A DNA stretch of 64,000 nucleotides from Bifidobacterium criceti (GCF_002286935.1 NZ_MVOH01000006.1:62001-126000); one strand, 5' to 3'; positions 1 through 10,262 are shown, numbered from the stretch's first letter. A program made the numbers and translations. The notes: a model not told the origin generated them from the sequence alone.

Positions 1-169
1 CGCTCGGGATCGGCGGGAAGATCGACTCAAGCGCGATCGCGAGCGCGACGCCGACACCGCCGACGGTCTCCATGAGCTGCACGAGCCATGCGGTCATCGA
101 GCCGATGAGGCCGTCCGAGCTTGTCGCGCATTGCAGCTGCTCATCGACCGGAATCTGGGAGAGAACCAT
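1..169 (-). CDS. DedA family membrane protein, N-terminal fragment
   Basis: The 5' part of a minus-strand gene is cut by the window edge. The reverse complement translates from ATG at 169 as MVLSQIPVDEQLQ..., then a hydrophobic stretch ending ALAIALESIFPPIPSE-like. That glycine-rich helix followed by E-x-x-x-P-x-I-P is the N-terminal signature of DedA/SNARE-associated membrane proteins, a family of inner-membrane transporters linked to envelope homeostasis and undecaprenyl-phosphate recycling. A second in-frame ATG at 181 would add four residues; neither start has a strong ribosome binding site. It is divergent from serB. Only about 56 codons are visible, so the family assignment rests on one motif. 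Confidence 0.6.
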   Translation of the reverse strand, partial: MVLSQIPVDEQLQCATSSDGLIGSMTAWLVQLMETVGGVGVALAIALESIFPPIPS

Positions 170-218
170 CGAAAAACGCATGCGGCCATTGTCCCAGCGT
201 TTTTCGACAATCATTGCT

Positions 219-902
219 ATGAGCGCAACACCTTTGCAAATCCTTGACACTTGCCCCACGATCGACCGTCCCGGCCTGCTCGTCATGGACGTCGACTCGA
301 CGCTCATCGACGAGGAGGTCATCGACGAACTCGGCGAGGCCGCCGGTGTCGGCGAACTCATCCGTGAGGTGACGGCTCGTGCGATGAACGGCGAACTCGA
401 TTTCGCGCAGGCGCTCGATGCGCGCGTCGCACTCCTCAAAGGGCTTCCTGTTTCGATATTCGACGACGTGTACGCACGTCTGCATTTCACGGAAGGCGCA
501 TTGGAGCTCATCGGCACATTGCACGCGCATGGTTGGAAGGTCGGCGTCGTCTCCGGCGGATTCCATGAGATCGTCGACCGGCTCGCCGAGGACGCCGGCC
601 TCGACTATTGGATCGCGAACCGCCTCGACGCCGACCCGGGGACCGGCACGCTCACAGGCGCCGTGCGCGGCCCAATCGTCACGAAGGATGTCAAACTACG
701 CTCGATGCGTGCATGGGCGGACGCGAACACGATACCGCAACGGCAGACGGTTGCCGTCGGCGACGGCGCGAACGACCTGCCGATGATAGGCGCAGCGGGC
801 CTCGGCGTCGCGTTCTGCGCGAAGCCCGCGGTGCGTGCGGCCGCGCCGCACACGATCGATGAACGCGACCTCATGCGCGTCCTCGATTTCCTACGCCGAT
901 AG
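219..902 (+). CDS. serB: Phosphoserine phosphatase
   Basis: Haloacid dehalogenase-fold phosphatase of 227 aa, predicted to hydrolyse O-phosphoserine in the last step of serine synthesis. The DxDST nucleophile motif is at residues 24-28 (MDVDSTLI), the SGG substrate/phosphate motif is in the middle (VVSGGF), and the metal-binding GDGANDLPM motif starts near residue 181. The open frame extends upstream to 72, but that extension has no family similarity and overlaps the divergent DedA start, so ATG 219 (MSATPLQ) is chosen. The protein lacks the N-terminal ACT domains of some actinobacterial SerB and resembles the short form. It stands alone on plus, convergent with fmt, 17 bp away. Confidence 0.9.
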   Translation: MSATPLQILDTCPTIDRPGLLVMDVDSTLIDEEVIDELGEAAGVGELIREVTARAMNGELDFAQALDARVALLKGLPVSIFDDVYARLHFTEGALELIGTLHAHGWKVGVVSGGFHEIVDRLAEDAGLDYWIANRLDADPGTGTLTGAVRGPIVTKDVKLRSMRAWADANTIPQRQTVAVGDGANDLPMIGAAGLGVAFCAKPAVRAAAPHTIDERDLMRVLDFLRR

Positions 903-919
903 CCGACGTCCCGCCGGTC

Positions 920-1897
920 TCAGTCGAGGAACGCGCCTTCGCCGAGATGTGCGCCGCGCGCCCATTCTGCCGCGCCCATCTCCTTCTTGCCTTGCGCTTT
1001 GACGAGTTGGAGCTCGAGGGCCTCGGTCGCCGTGCCGACCCACACATGGCGCTTCGTGACACGCAGTTCGCCGGGTTTGAGGTCGTCCGGCACGTCGACG
1101 CTTTCGCGCAGCTCCTCGCTCGCGGGTGATGCCTTCGTCACATGCAGCGTCGTCGGGGCGAGCGCATCGCCTTGCGTGTGCAGGTCGCACCATGCACCCG
1201 GCAGCGGTGTGCATGCGCGGATCTGACGGTCGAGCGCGAACGCCGGCACATCGAATGTCATATGCGCGTCGTCATGCGAGATCTTCGCGGCCACCTCGAA
1301 CGCGCCGGCAGGCTGCTCAACGGGCGTGATCTGCCCTTCGGCGATGCCTTCGAGCGACGCGGCGAGCAGATGGGCGCCGTCCTCGGCGAGGCGGTCGAGC
1401 AATTCGCCGGCGTTCTCATGCCGGCCGATCTCGGTCGTAGACTGCGCGAGCACCGGCCCTTCGTCCATGCCTTTCGTGATGCGGAACACGGACGCGCCGG
1501 TCACCGATTCGCCGGCCCAGATCGCGCGCTGCACAGGGGCGGCGCCGCGCCACTGCGGCAGAAGCGAGAAATGCAGGTTGTACCAGCCGAGGGGAAGCGC
1601 CTCAAGCACCGGTTCCTTGATGATCCTGCCGTAGGCGACGACCGCGGCCGCCTCGGCGCCCGTCGCCTTGAGCGCGGCGAGGAACGCCTCCTCGTTCGGA
1701 TCGCATTCCATGACGGGGAGCCCCATCTCCTGTGCCGCCATCTTGACGGGGCTCGGCATGAGACGGCGCCCACGGCCCGTCGGCGCGTCGGGACGCGTCA
1801 GCACGGCGACGACCTCGAAATGCTCCGTGTCGTGCGCCAGTGTCCTCAACGACGGCACCGCCACTTCCGGCGTGCCCGCAAACAGTACCCGCAGCAT
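920..1897 (-). CDS. fmt: Methionyl-tRNA formyltransferase
   Basis: Transfers a formyl group from 10-formyl-THF to Met-tRNA(fMet) for translation initiation. It is 325 aa. The N-terminal Rossmann-type formyltransferase domain opens with MLRVLFAGTPEVAVPSL; the catalytic N-x-H and SLLP motif is at about residues 107-113 (NLHFSLLP), followed by WRGAAP. The C-terminal OB-like tRNA-binding domain is present. The start at 1897 has an AAGGAGA site 7-8 nt upstream; a longer frame adds 13 residues unlike the family. It lies 90 bp downstream of priA on the same strand, the usual priA-fmt arrangement. Confidence 0.95.
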   Translation of the reverse strand: MLRVLFAGTPEVAVPSLRTLAHDTEHFEVVAVLTRPDAPTGRGRRLMPSPVKMAAQEMGLPVMECDPNEEAFLAALKATGAEAAAVVAYGRIIKEPVLEALPLGWYNLHFSLLPQWRGAAPVQRAIWAGESVTGASVFRITKGMDEGPVLAQSTTEIGRHENAGELLDRLAEDGAHLLAASLEGIAEGQITPVEQPAGAFEVAAKISHDDAHMTFDVPAFALDRQIRACTPLPGAWCDLHTQGDALAPTTLHVTKASPASEELRESVDVPDDLKPGELRVTKRHVWVGTATEALELQLVKAQGKKEMGAAEWARGAHLGEGAFLD

Positions 1898-1987
1898 CTT
1901 GTGTTCTCCTTGTCCACTCGTATGGTTCGTCCACAATCGTAGTCGGCGCCGTGCGTCCGTGGGGCCATGCCGCCGTGGGCTGAGCGC

Positions 1988-4192
1988 CTACAGCAGGTCC
2001 TTCGGGTCGATGCGGAACCGCAGTTCGCCGAATGCGCGCGCGGCCACATGCCTTGCGACGGCCGTGCGCAACCGTGTCGCAAGCTCGGCGCGATGCACAT
2101 GGTTCACGAGAACGATTGCCTTGACACGGTCACGCATCTGCTCGAGCTCACGCGCGTCCATCGTGCGCTCCGGCGCGATCGGCACCGGTCCGAGCACTGC
2201 CTCACGCTCATCGTCGCCGCACCGTACGGTCGCCCAATCGCCATCGATCGCGCCGATGCGCCGCAGGGCCTCCATGACGGCCGTGCGCTGTCCCCATACG
2301 CATGCCGCGCTTGTGACGGGCGGCAGCATGGTCTCACGCCGGTCGTCGAGCTCGTCGCGCGCGAGGACACTTGAATCCCATGTCATGAGCGACTGCGCGA
2401 TCACGGGGTCGGTCTCCCCGATGAGCAGTCCGACGCCACCGTCGGCACGTGGCGCGCACAATGCCATCGCGCGCATCCAATCGCGCAGCACGTCGATACG
2501 CGCGTCGATGTTCTGCCGGTACAGGCTTGTCCACGCGTCGAGGATCGCGACGGCGCTGTATCGGCCACCGCGCACATGCGGCTCGGCACCGGGTGTCGCA
2601 ATGACGATCGCCGGCGCATCGCCGACCTGTTCGATGACACCCTGCGGCTGGTGTGGGCTCGAAAGCACCATCGGCGCGCCGCGAAACAGGCCCTGCAGTT
2701 CCTGCGCGGTGCCGGCGGCGCCGACGCGCACGACGCGCATCCGTCCGCCGCCGCAATGCGCGCAATGCCAATCAATGGCCGCCGCGCCACACCAGCGGCA
2801 GCGCGCGGCCGACTGTGGGCCGCTGCGTTCGAGGGGTCCCGTGCAGCGCAGGCAGCGCGCCTGACGCAGACATTGCGCGCATACGAGCGTTTCCGTGATG
2901 CCGTCGGATGGGATAGAGAACAGGACCGGACCTCGGCCAAGCGCCGTTTCGAGCGCGCGCACGGCCGTATGCGGCACGCGGGCGCCGATGCTCGGGTCGG
3001 CGAGACGTGCGAGTTCGTCACGGTTGAGCCACCGTACGGGAGGCGCCACCGCGCGCGCCTCGTCACGGTACGGCACGATCGACGCGCTCGGTCCGCTTAC
3101 GGCGACCGGCATCGCCGTCGTGTCTTCGCATTCCCATGCGCTCAGGACGCTGCGCGCATACGCGTATGCGACGAACACACCATCGTGCAACCGCGCGCGC
3201 AGGCGGCACACGCCGCGCGCGTTCGCGTAGGGCATGAGTCCGTCGGCGTATTGATAGGCGCCGTCATCGAGCACGGCGAACAGGGCCGGCCCGGACACCG
3301 GCGCATACATCGCCGCGCGCGTGCCGACGACGCAACGCACATGCCCGGCACTGACGGCGAGATACGCGCGGTAACGCTCCGCCTGTCCGACCGACGCGCT
3401 CAGCACGGCGACGTCCCCTGTGTACCCGCCGTTGTCGGCATCAGGCGCATACGCGTGCAATCCGGCCATATCAAGCGCATGCATGAGCTCCCACACCTCG
3501 CGCATGCCGGGCATGACGAACACGGCCGCTTTGCCGTACGCAAGCGCGCGGAGCGCCATCCATGCGAGGCCGTCACATGCCGTCCCGGCGACGCCGTCGA
3601 CGACGAACGATTGAAAACGGTCGGCGGCGAGCGCGTCCGCAAGGACGCGCGCCTGCTCGTAGCGACGCGCGAACATATCCGATAGGCGCCGCTCGGCGTC
3701 GACGTCGACGGTTGCGGCGTCGTGCGTGTCCGCATGCGGGGCATCCTGCATCTGCCGTTCGATCGCGGCGATGCGCTGCGGGAGCGCGACACGCACGATG
3801 TTCGCGTAGGTGCCGCCGTATGCGTCGGCGATCGCGGCGATGTCCGCACGCATGCGCGCATTGAGGACAACGCCGCTCAACACCCGTTCGATGTACCGCA
3901 ACGCCGACTCGTCGGTGTCGCTTTCCCCGACGCGTTCCCAGATGATGCCGGAGATGCGTTGTCCACCGAAGCGCACGCGCACGATGCATCCGGGCTGTGC
4001 GGCGTCGGACAGGCGTTCGTCGACGAGGTAGTCGAAACAGCGCCCGAGATGCGTCGCCTGCACGTCGAGCACGACGCGCGCGACGGGAAGCGTACGCGCG
4101 GTCGTGTGCCCCGCACCACCGCGCTTGCGCCGCGCGCGCGGTTGCATGCCGTCGAATGTGGGCTGCGTCGCTTCCGGTGTGCTCATGCCCAT
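1988..4192 (-). CDS. priA: Primosomal protein N' (PriA-like, helicase motifs degenerate)
   Basis: Replication-restart protein of 734 aa. The N-terminal DNA-binding domain includes CFDYLVDE and GCIVRVRFGGQ. The C-terminal half carries the paired-cysteine zinc region (CAQC, CLRC, CRWC, CAHC) typical of PriA. Where PriA has the Walker A P-loop this protein reads VDGVAGTACDG without GKT, and where the DEEH box belongs it reads VLDDGAYQYADG. The actinobacterial family is known to lack functional ATPase motifs, so this is probably a DNA-binding restart factor rather than a helicase. A start at 4186 (MSTPEA) is equally possible. Same strand as cfa and fmt. Confidence 0.9.
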   Translation of the reverse strand: MGMSTPEATQPTFDGMQPRARRKRGGAGHTTARTLPVARVVLDVQATHLGRCFDYLVDERLSDAAQPGCIVRVRFGGQRISGIIWERVGESDTDESALRYIERVLSGVVLNARMRADIAAIADAYGGTYANIVRVALPQRIAAIERQMQDAPHADTHDAATVDVDAERRLSDMFARRYEQARVLADALAADRFQSFVVDGVAGTACDGLAWMALRALAYGKAAVFVMPGMREVWELMHALDMAGLHAYAPDADNGGYTGDVAVLSASVGQAERYRAYLAVSAGHVRCVVGTRAAMYAPVSGPALFAVLDDGAYQYADGLMPYANARGVCRLRARLHDGVFVAYAYARSVLSAWECEDTTAMPVAVSGPSASIVPYRDEARAVAPPVRWLNRDELARLADPSIGARVPHTAVRALETALGRGPVLFSIPSDGITETLVCAQCLRQARCLRCTGPLERSGPQSAARCRWCGAAAIDWHCAHCGGGRMRVVRVGAAGTAQELQGLFRGAPMVLSSPHQPQGVIEQVGDAPAIVIATPGAEPHVRGGRYSAVAILDAWTSLYRQNIDARIDVLRDWMRAMALCAPRADGGVGLLIGETDPVIAQSLMTWDSSVLARDELDDRRETMLPPVTSAACVWGQRTAVMEALRRIGAIDGDWATVRCGDDEREAVLGPVPIAPERTMDARELEQMRDRVKAIVLVNHVHRAELATRLRTAVARHVAARAFGELRFRIDPKDLL

Positions 4193-4220
4193 CCAGTGTA
4201 ACGGGAGGGCTGAGCAGCGC

Positions 4221-5504
4221 TCAGTGGCGCGGCCACCACGGACGCAGAGGATACGTGTCGGTGCCGTTGTCCTGCGGCTTGACGGCGAGGAACTGGTGCA
4301 CCTGGATGTTGTTCATCTCGAAGTTGTATGCGCAACCGGCCATGTACAGGCCCCACAGGCGCGCCTTCGGCGAGCCGACGAGCTTGACGGCCTCGTCCCA
4401 ATGCGCGACGAGGTTCTCGTTCCAGCGGTGCAATGTGAGCGCGTAGTGTTGGCGCAGGTTCTCCTGGTTGATGACTTCGAAGCCCGTGTCCTGAATGACC
4501 ATTTCGATTTCCGCCGGACTTGACAGTTCGCCGTCCGGGAAGATGTAGCGGTCGATGAACTGCCCCGCCTTCTTGCCTTGATGCGAGTCGCAGCGCGTGA
4601 TCTGATGGTTGAGCAGCATCGCGCCGGGCTTGAGCTTGTCGTAGATCTCCTTGAAATACGACGGGTAATGTTTGTGCCCGACGTGTTCCATCATGCCGAT
4701 CGAGCAGATCGCGTCGAAGTCGCCTTCGGGCACGTCGCGGTAGTCCATGAGGCGCACTTCGGCGAGGTCCTCGAGCCCTTCCTCGCGAATCCAACGCTGC
4801 GCCCATTCGACCTGTTCCTCGGAGAGCGTGACACCGAGGACCTTGACGCCGCGCTTCGCCGCCTCGATCTCCATCGAGCCCCATCCGCATCCGATGTCGA
4901 GGAGGCGGTCGCCGGGCTTGAGTGCGAGCTTGTCGAGGATGAGGTCGAGCTTGGCTTTCTGCGCGGCCTCAAGCGACGTGTCAGGAGAATCGAAGACGGC
5001 GCACGTGTACGTCATCGACGGGCCGAGGAACAACGCGTAGAAATCGTTCGACTGGTCGTAGTGGTAGCTCACCGTCGCAGCGTCACCGGCCTTTGAATGC
5101 GGCAGAAGCCCTTCCGTGAGGCGGTGCAGGCGTCCCGGCCCTTCGATCGCCGGCGGTTCGGGGAGGCGGATGCCATGCGATGCGACCGATGCGACCGCAT
5201 GCGCGAGCTGCGCGGGATTCGGTGCGCGCAGATACGGCTTGACGGCGACGAGGTCGCCGAAGAGGCGGTACGGGTCGCCGGGGACGAGCTGCGGCGAGTC
5301 GATGTCCCCCTGCAGGTAGGCGCGTGCAAGTCCGAGTTCGCCGGGCGCGTTGACGAGATAGTAGATCGCGCGCGAGCTTTTGATCTCGAGCGTGACCGGC
5401 GCGTCGGCGTCGCCGAAGCTCGACCCGTCGAACGCGGCCACATGGATCGGGGCGTCCGGTTTGACGAAAAGTTCCACCATCTGCGCGACGGTCATCGATG
5501 CCAT
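4221..5504 (-). CDS. cfa: Cyclopropane-fatty-acyl-phospholipid synthase
   Basis: SAM-dependent methyltransferase of 427 aa that adds a methylene bridge to cis double bonds of membrane phospholipid acyl chains. SAM motif I is LDIGCGWGS, followed by GVTLSEEQ. SYHYDQSNDFYALFLG, the substrate-region signature of Cfa enzymes, comes before it, and EHVGHKHYPSYF follows. The start at 5504 is fixed by a strong GGAGGAGG site; the open frame extends upstream by 46 codons of unrelated sequence. Stop is 28 bp before the priA start, so the two may be cotranscribed. Cytoplasmic, acting on the membrane face. Confidence 0.93.
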   Translation of the reverse strand: MASMTVAQMVELFVKPDAPIHVAAFDGSSFGDADAPVTLEIKSSRAIYYLVNAPGELGLARAYLQGDIDSPQLVPGDPYRLFGDLVAVKPYLRAPNPAQLAHAVASVASHGIRLPEPPAIEGPGRLHRLTEGLLPHSKAGDAATVSYHYDQSNDFYALFLGPSMTYTCAVFDSPDTSLEAAQKAKLDLILDKLALKPGDRLLDIGCGWGSMEIEAAKRGVKVLGVTLSEEQVEWAQRWIREEGLEDLAEVRLMDYRDVPEGDFDAICSIGMMEHVGHKHYPSYFKEIYDKLKPGAMLLNHQITRCDSHQGKKAGQFIDRYIFPDGELSSPAEIEMVIQDTGFEVINQENLRQHYALTLHRWNENLVAHWDEAVKLVGSPKARLWGLYMAGCAYNFEMNNIQVHQFLAVKPQDNGTDTYPLRPWWPRH

Positions 5505-5652
5505 GTATGCCTCCTCCTCAATGCATCCGGTGATGCTGCTACGGCTTTCCGACTTGGAAGCACAGTGTACCCATCGGATGTTGCCTATCGCATTCAGCTG
5601 CCGGTAAAACCGGTATGGTACAGGCGTCGGCGCGAGCGCCACCGGACAACGC

Positions 5653-5684
5653 GGCAGGGGCCACGCGGATGCGTGGCCCCTGCC
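5653..5684 (-). terminator. Inverted repeat downstream of metK
   Basis: A 14-bp perfect inverted repeat (GGCAGGGGCCACGC) with a 4-nt loop lies 34 nt past the metK stop on the minus strand, before cfa. No U-tract follows, so termination strength is uncertain. Confidence 0.6.
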
Positions 5685-5717
5685 GTCATCATGCTGGCGT
5701 GCGAATCGGCATGCCGT

Positions 5718-6947
5718 TCACGCGCGGTGTTCGTCGGCGATCGCGTCCTTGAGCGCGTCGATGCGGTTCGTCGCCTCCCAAGGGAAGTCGGCGTCGTCGC
5801 GGCCGAAATGGCCGTAGGCGGCCGTCTTCGCATAGATCGGGCGCAGCAGGTCGAGTTCGTCGACGATCGCGGCCGGGCGAAGGTCGAACACGCGGCGCAC
5901 GGCGCGTTGGATGTCGTCACGCGTCACGCCGTCGGCCTCGGTGCCATAGGTCTCGACGTTGATGCTCACCGGGTCGGCGACGCCGATCGCATAGGCGACC
6001 TGTACTTCGACCTTGTGCGCGAGCCCTGCGGCGACGATGTTCTTCGCGACCCAACGTGCGGCGTACGCGGCGGAACGGTCGACCTTGCTCGGGTCCTTGC
6101 CGGAGAACGCGCCACCACCGTGGTGCGCGGCGCCGCCATAGGTGTCGACGATGATCTTGCGGCCCGTGAGGCCCGCATCGGCCGCAGGGCCGCCCATAAT
6201 GAACGAGCCGGTCGGATTGACGAGGACACGGTAGTCATCGTGGCGCACGCGGTCGGAGAGGACCTCGTCGAGGACCGGCTTGATGACGTGCTCGTCGAGC
6301 TGCTCCTTGAGCCAATCCTGACGCACCGACGGGTCGTGCTGCGTCGAAACGAGGACGGTGTCGAGGCGTACGGGCACATCATGCTCGTCGTATTCGATCG
6401 TCACCTGCGTCTTGCCGTCGGGGCGCAGGAACGGCACCTCGCCGGATTTGCGCACATCGGTCAGCCGCTTCGCAAGGCGGTGCGCGAGATGGATCGGCAG
6501 CGGCATGAGCACGTCGGTCTCATCGCTCGCGTAGCCGAACATGACACCTTGGTCGCCCGCGCCTTGCGCCTCATAGCGTTCCTCACGCGACGCGGCGCTC
6601 TCCTCGTCGCGGCTGAGCCTCGACACACCCTGGTTGATCTCGGGGCTCTGTTCGGTGATCGACACGAGGACACCACACGAATCGGCGTCGAGTCCGACCT
6701 CGGAACTCGTGTACCCGATGTCGCGCACGACCGAACGCACGATGTTCTGGATGTCGCTGTACCCCTCACTTGACACCTCGCCGAAGACGAAGAACTGCCC
6801 CGTCGTCGCGGATGTCTCGACGGCGACGTGCGAATGGCTGTCCTGACGCAGCATGTCGTCGAGGATCGCGTCGGAGATCTGGTCGCAGATCTTGTCCGGA
6901 TGCCCTTCGGTCACCGATTCCGCGGAAATCAACTTGAGTTCGGCCAT
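5718..6947 (-). CDS. metK: S-adenosylmethionine synthetase
   Basis: Makes SAM from methionine and ATP. It is 409 aa, close to the actinobacterial norm. N-terminus [21 protein letters not shown] is the ATP-binding MetK signature; [33 protein letters not shown] and [16 protein letters not shown] (the P-loop-like signature 2) all follow. Start at 6947 has an AGGGGAG site 6 nt upstream. It sits between rpoZ and cfa on the same strand; the SAM it makes is the cofactor for Cfa. Confidence 0.97.
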   Translation of the reverse strand: MAELKLISAESVTEGHPDKICDQISDAILDDMLRQDSHSHVAVETSATTGQFFVFGEVSSEGYSDIQNIVRSVVRDIGYTSSEVGLDADSCGVLVSITEQSPEINQGVSRLSRDEESAASREERYEAQGAGDQGVMFGYASDETDVLMPLPIHLAHRLAKRLTDVRKSGEVPFLRPDGKTQVTIEYDEHDVPVRLDTVLVSTQHDPSVRQDWLKEQLDEHVIKPVLDEVLSDRVRHDDYRVLVNPTGSFIMGGPAADAGLTGRKIIVDTYGGAAHHGGGAFSGKDPSKVDRSAAYAARWVAKNIVAAGLAHKVEVQVAYAIGVADPVSINVETYGTEADGVTRDDIQRAVRRVFDLRPAAIVDELDLLRPIYAKTAAYGHFGRDDADFPWEATNRIDALKDAIADEHRA

Positions 6948-7047
6948 AAGACTCCCCTGGTGCTTGTCGTGTGCTTGTCATGGTGCGGCGCGTCGAGCCG
7001 CTTGGGCGGCGCTCAACACATCATAGCCGCTTCGCCGCATAATACTA

Positions 7048-7095
7048 GGCCCCGGTTTCCCTCCGGCTCATTACGCCGCATGGGAAACCGGGGCC
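7048..7095 (-). terminator. Hairpin after rpoZ
   Basis: Perfect 14-bp arms GGCCCCGGTTTCCC separated by a 20-nt loop, 25 nt beyond the rpoZ stop on the minus strand and ahead of metK. It could terminate rpoZ or attenuate readthrough into metK. Confidence 0.65.
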
Positions 7096-7119
7096 CTGCC
7101 GATCCGCGGGAGACCGCGG

Positions 7120-7404
7120 TCAGTTGCCTTCGTTGAGGTCGTCCTCGCCAAGCGTCTCCTCGAGCAGACCTTCGTTGATCTCACGGAACGCGATCGACAG
7201 CGGCTTCTCCTGGCTCTGGTACTCGACGAGCGGGCCGACGTTCTGCAGCAGCCCCTCGTTGAGCTGCGTGAAATACGAATTGATCTGACGCGCGCGTTTC
7301 GCGGCGAAGATCGCGAGCGCATACTTGGAGTCCGCATGCTCCATGAGGTCGTCGATAGGTGGATTCGCAAGTCCGGTGGGTGTAGGCTCGGTACCGAATG
7401 CCAT
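7120..7404 (-). CDS. rpoZ: RNA polymerase omega subunit
   Basis: Small (94 aa) RNA polymerase assembly subunit. The sequence [20 protein letters not shown] with [10 protein letters not shown] is the conserved omega helix that packs on the beta' C-terminus. The start at 7404 has GGAGA upstream; the longer frame to 7542 adds 46 residues not seen in omega proteins. Located upstream of metK as usual in Bifidobacterium relatives. Confidence 0.9.
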   Translation of the reverse strand: MAFGTEPTPTGLANPPIDDLMEHADSKYALAIFAAKRARQINSYFTQLNEGLLQNVGPLVEYQSQEKPLSIAFREINEGLLEETLGEDDLNEGN

Positions 7405-7623
7405 AGTTGAGGTCTCCAAATCACTAGCACAATGCTTGTTCAAAGCATTCATGATATCGCATCGCCGCGACGCGTTCAAGCACGACGATCGACGTTGTCC
7501 CCATATGCGACACGCCGCGTCATATGACAGCCGTATCCGCAAATGTCAATATTCGGCAAAGATTTCCCACGATATGACCATCGCGGTGTAAGGCGCGGCG
7601 ATCGTACGGTTGAATGGGTTGCT

Positions 7624-9483
7624 ATGGAAATGCGATCTGCGAAAATCATGAACGGACGAATGTTCGCCGGTGCCCGCGCGCTCTACCGCGCCGCCGGTGT
7701 GGATGGCGAGGACTTCGGCAAGCCGATCGTCGCCATCGCCAACTCCTTCGATGAATTCGTCCCCGGACACGTACATCTCAACAAAGTGGGACGACTCGTC
7801 TCCGCGGCCGTCAAAAAGGCCGGCGGCATCCCGCGCGAATTCAACACGATGGCCGTCGACGACGGCATCGCGATGGGCCACACCGGCATGCTCTACTCGC
7901 TGCCGAGCCGTGAGATCATCGCCGACACAGTCGAATACCAGGTCAATGCGCACTGCGCCGACGCCCTCATCTGCATCTCGAACTGCGACAAGATCACGCC
8001 GGGCATGCTCATGGCCGCGCTGCGCCTGAACATCCCGACCGTGTTCGTCTCGGGCGGCCCGATGGAATCCGGCACGACGGTCATGCCCGACGGCACCGTC
8101 AAGGAGAACACCGACCTCATCGACGTCATGTACGCGTCGGCGGACGATGCGATGACCGACGAGGACCTCCTCGCGTTTGAACGCACCGTGTGCCCGACAT
8201 GCGGCTCATGCGCGGGCATGTTCACGGCGAATTCGATGAACTGCCTGACCGAGGCGATCGGGCTTGCGCTTCCCGGCAACGGCACCGTCCTCGCATCCCA
8301 CGGCTACCGCAAACAGCTGTTCGAGCGCGCCGCGAAGACGGTCGTCGACATCGCGAACCGCTACTACCACGCGGACGACACGTCGGTCCTCCCCCGTTCG
8401 ATCGCGACGAAGCACGCCTTCGAGAACGCGATGACGATGGATGTCGCGATGGGCGGCTCGACGAACACGGTCCTGCACATCCTCGCGATGGCGCAGTCCG
8501 CGGACGTCGACTTCACACTCAACGACATCGAACGCATCTCCCACACCGTCCAATGCATCTGCAAGGCTTCGCCATCCGGTGAGTGGGAGATCTCCGACGT
8601 GCACCGTGCGGGCGGCATCACCGGCATCCTCGGCGAACTCGACCGCGCCGGCAAGCTGCACCGTGACGTCCATTCGATCGACTACCCGTCGCTTGAGAGC
8701 AAACTCGACGATTGGGACATCATGCGCGAGACGTGCACCGATTACGCGAAGGACTTCTTCAAGGCGGCGCCCGGGCACATCGTCTCCCCCGAACCGTGGA
8801 CGCATGAGACGAAGTTCGACGAGCTCGACACCGACCGCGTCAACGGCGCGATCCATGACGTCGAGCATCCGGCGGTGACCGAAGGCGGCCTCGCTGTGCT
8901 GCGTGGCAACCTCGCGCCCGACGGCTGCGTCGTCAAGACCGCTGGCGTGCCGAAGGAGATCTGGGAGTTCCGAGGCCCCGCGCTCGTCGTCGAATCCCAG
9001 GAACAGGCCGTCGAGGTCATCCTCAATGACACGCTCAAGCCGGGCCAGGCGCTCATCATCCGCTACGAGGGCCCCAAGGGCGGCCCGGGCATGCAGGAGA
9101 TGCTCTACCCGACGTCGTTCGTCAAAGGCAAGGGCATCGGCAAGGAAGTCGCGCTCATCACCGACGGCCGCTATTCGGGCGGATCGTCGGGCCTGTCGAT
9201 TGGGCATGTCGCCCCTGAGGCGGCGAGCGGCGGCAACATCGCGCTCGTCGAGAACGGCGACATCATCGCGATCGACATCCCGGATCGCACGATCAACGTC
9301 GAACTGAGTGATGAGGAGCTCGCCGAACGACGCGCGAAGCTCGAGGCCGGCGCCGGCTACGTCGCGCACCGCGACCGCCACGTGAGCCAGGCGCTCAAGG
9401 CCTTCGCCGCGTTCGCGCGCTCCGCGGACAAGGGTGCGACGCGCGACCCCGACCTGATCGACCGTCTCTCGGGCCTCGCCTGA
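7624..9483 (+). CDS. ilvD: Dihydroxy-acid dehydratase
   Basis: Fe-S dehydratase of valine, leucine and isoleucine synthesis, 619 aa. Cluster-ligand cysteines are visible in [12 protein letters not shown] and in [35 protein letters not shown] and the C-terminal [23 protein letters not shown] are family blocks. The start [14 protein letters not shown] at 7624 is preferred over an upstream frame start (7543) because the extra 27 residues are unlike IlvD; no clear Shine-Dalgarno site precedes it. It is divergent from rpoZ and convergent with gmk. Confidence 0.95.
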   Translation: MEMRSAKIMNGRMFAGARALYRAAGVDGEDFGKPIVAIANSFDEFVPGHVHLNKVGRLVSAAVKKAGGIPREFNTMAVDDGIAMGHTGMLYSLPSREIIADTVEYQVNAHCADALICISNCDKITPGMLMAALRLNIPTVFVSGGPMESGTTVMPDGTVKENTDLIDVMYASADDAMTDEDLLAFERTVCPTCGSCAGMFTANSMNCLTEAIGLALPGNGTVLASHGYRKQLFERAAKTVVDIANRYYHADDTSVLPRSIATKHAFENAMTMDVAMGGSTNTVLHILAMAQSADVDFTLNDIERISHTVQCICKASPSGEWEISDVHRAGGITGILGELDRAGKLHRDVHSIDYPSLESKLDDWDIMRETCTDYAKDFFKAAPGHIVSPEPWTHETKFDELDTDRVNGAIHDVEHPAVTEGGLAVLRGNLAPDGCVVKTAGVPKEIWEFRGPALVVESQEQAVEVILNDTLKPGQALIIRYEGPKGGPGMQEMLYPTSFVKGKGIGKEVALITDGRYSGGSSGLSIGHVAPEAASGGNIALVENGDIIAIDIPDRTINVELSDEELAERRAKLEAGAGYVAHRDRHVSQALKAFAAFARSADKGATRDPDLIDRLSGLA

Positions 9484-9502
9484 CAGGCGGTGAACGGCAC
9501 TG

Positions 9503-9568
9503 AACCTCATGGCAAGGGGGCGGGTTCCGGAAATCGATTTCCGGAACCCGCCCCCTTGCCATGAGGTT
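9503..9568. terminator. 66-bp perfect palindrome, bidirectional terminator
   Basis: A perfect palindrome with 33-nt arms and no loop, centred on ATCGAT at 9535/9536, lies between the convergent ends of ilvD (stop 9483) and gmk (stop 9588). The GC-rich core (CAAGGGGGCGGG) and position suggest a shared terminator. Confidence 0.85.
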
Positions 9569-9587
9569 CGCCGGCTGCCAGTAGCGA

Positions 9588-10262
9588 TCAGTCAAGCCCG
9601 TATTCGTCCGCGATGACCTTCCACAACGCGTCGGCGGCCTCGTCGACGGTGTTGTTGACGATCGTCACATCGAATTCTGGTTCGGCCGCGAGCTCGACCT
9701 TCGCCGTCTCCAAGCGCCGTGCCTGCTGTGCGGGCGTCTCGGTGCCGCGCCCCGCGAGCCTGCGCTTGAGCTCGTCGAAGCTCGGCGGCGCGATGAAGAC
9801 ATAGACGACGTCAAGGCCGAGCTCCTTCGCACGTTCCTTGACGCGGCGCGCGCCATGCAGATCGATCTCAAGGAGCGTCGGCGTGTTCGCCGCGAGATGC
9901 TCACGTACGGGTGCGAGCGGCGTGCCGTAGCGCGCCATGCCGTGCACGACGGCCGTCTCGAGGAACTCGCCGCGCGCCTGCCGCGCAAGGAACTCGTCGT
10001 CGTCGAGGAACCAATAGTTGACGCCGTCCACCTCTCCCGGCCTCGGGGCGCGCGTCGTCGCGGACACGGAAACCCACACCTCGGGGTGCTTCGCGAGCAT
10101 CGCCGCCTCGACGGTGCCTTTGCCGACGGCCGTCGGCCCGGTGAGCACGACAAGCCTGCCTCCTTTTGCGGTATTGCTTGCCGTAGTCGCGGCCGCTGTG
10201 TCCATGTCGTCCGTATGTTGTGTGTGTTGCGTGCTCTCCACGTTGTGCTCCCGTACAGTCAT
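9588..10262 (-). CDS. gmk: Guanylate kinase
   Basis: Phosphorylates GMP to GDP. The P-loop TGPTAVGKGT is at about residues 41-50, followed by SATTRAPRPGEVDGVNYWF (GMP-binding segment) and LLEIDLHGARRVKE. The 224-aa length includes a 35-residue N-terminal extension rich in H, T and A. An internal start at 10205 (MDTAAATT) would shorten it, and neither start has an obvious ribosome site. It is the last gene of the minus-strand run carA-carB-pyrF-gmk, all nucleotide metabolism. Confidence 0.92.
   Translation of the reverse strand: MTVREHNVESTQHTQHTDDMDTAAATTASNTAKGGRLVVLTGPTAVGKGTVEAAMLAKHPEVWVSVSATTRAPRPGEVDGVNYWFLDDDEFLARQARGEFLETAVVHGMARYGTPLAPVREHLAANTPTLLEIDLHGARRVKERAKELGLDVVYVFIAPPSFDELKRRLAGRGTETPAQQARRLETAKVELAAEPEFDVTIVNNTVDEAADALWKVIADEYGLD

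Noticed and set aside
6948..7047. SAM riboswitch upstream of metK
   Set aside because: The interval is short and shows none of the conserved SAM-I/II/IV core elements.
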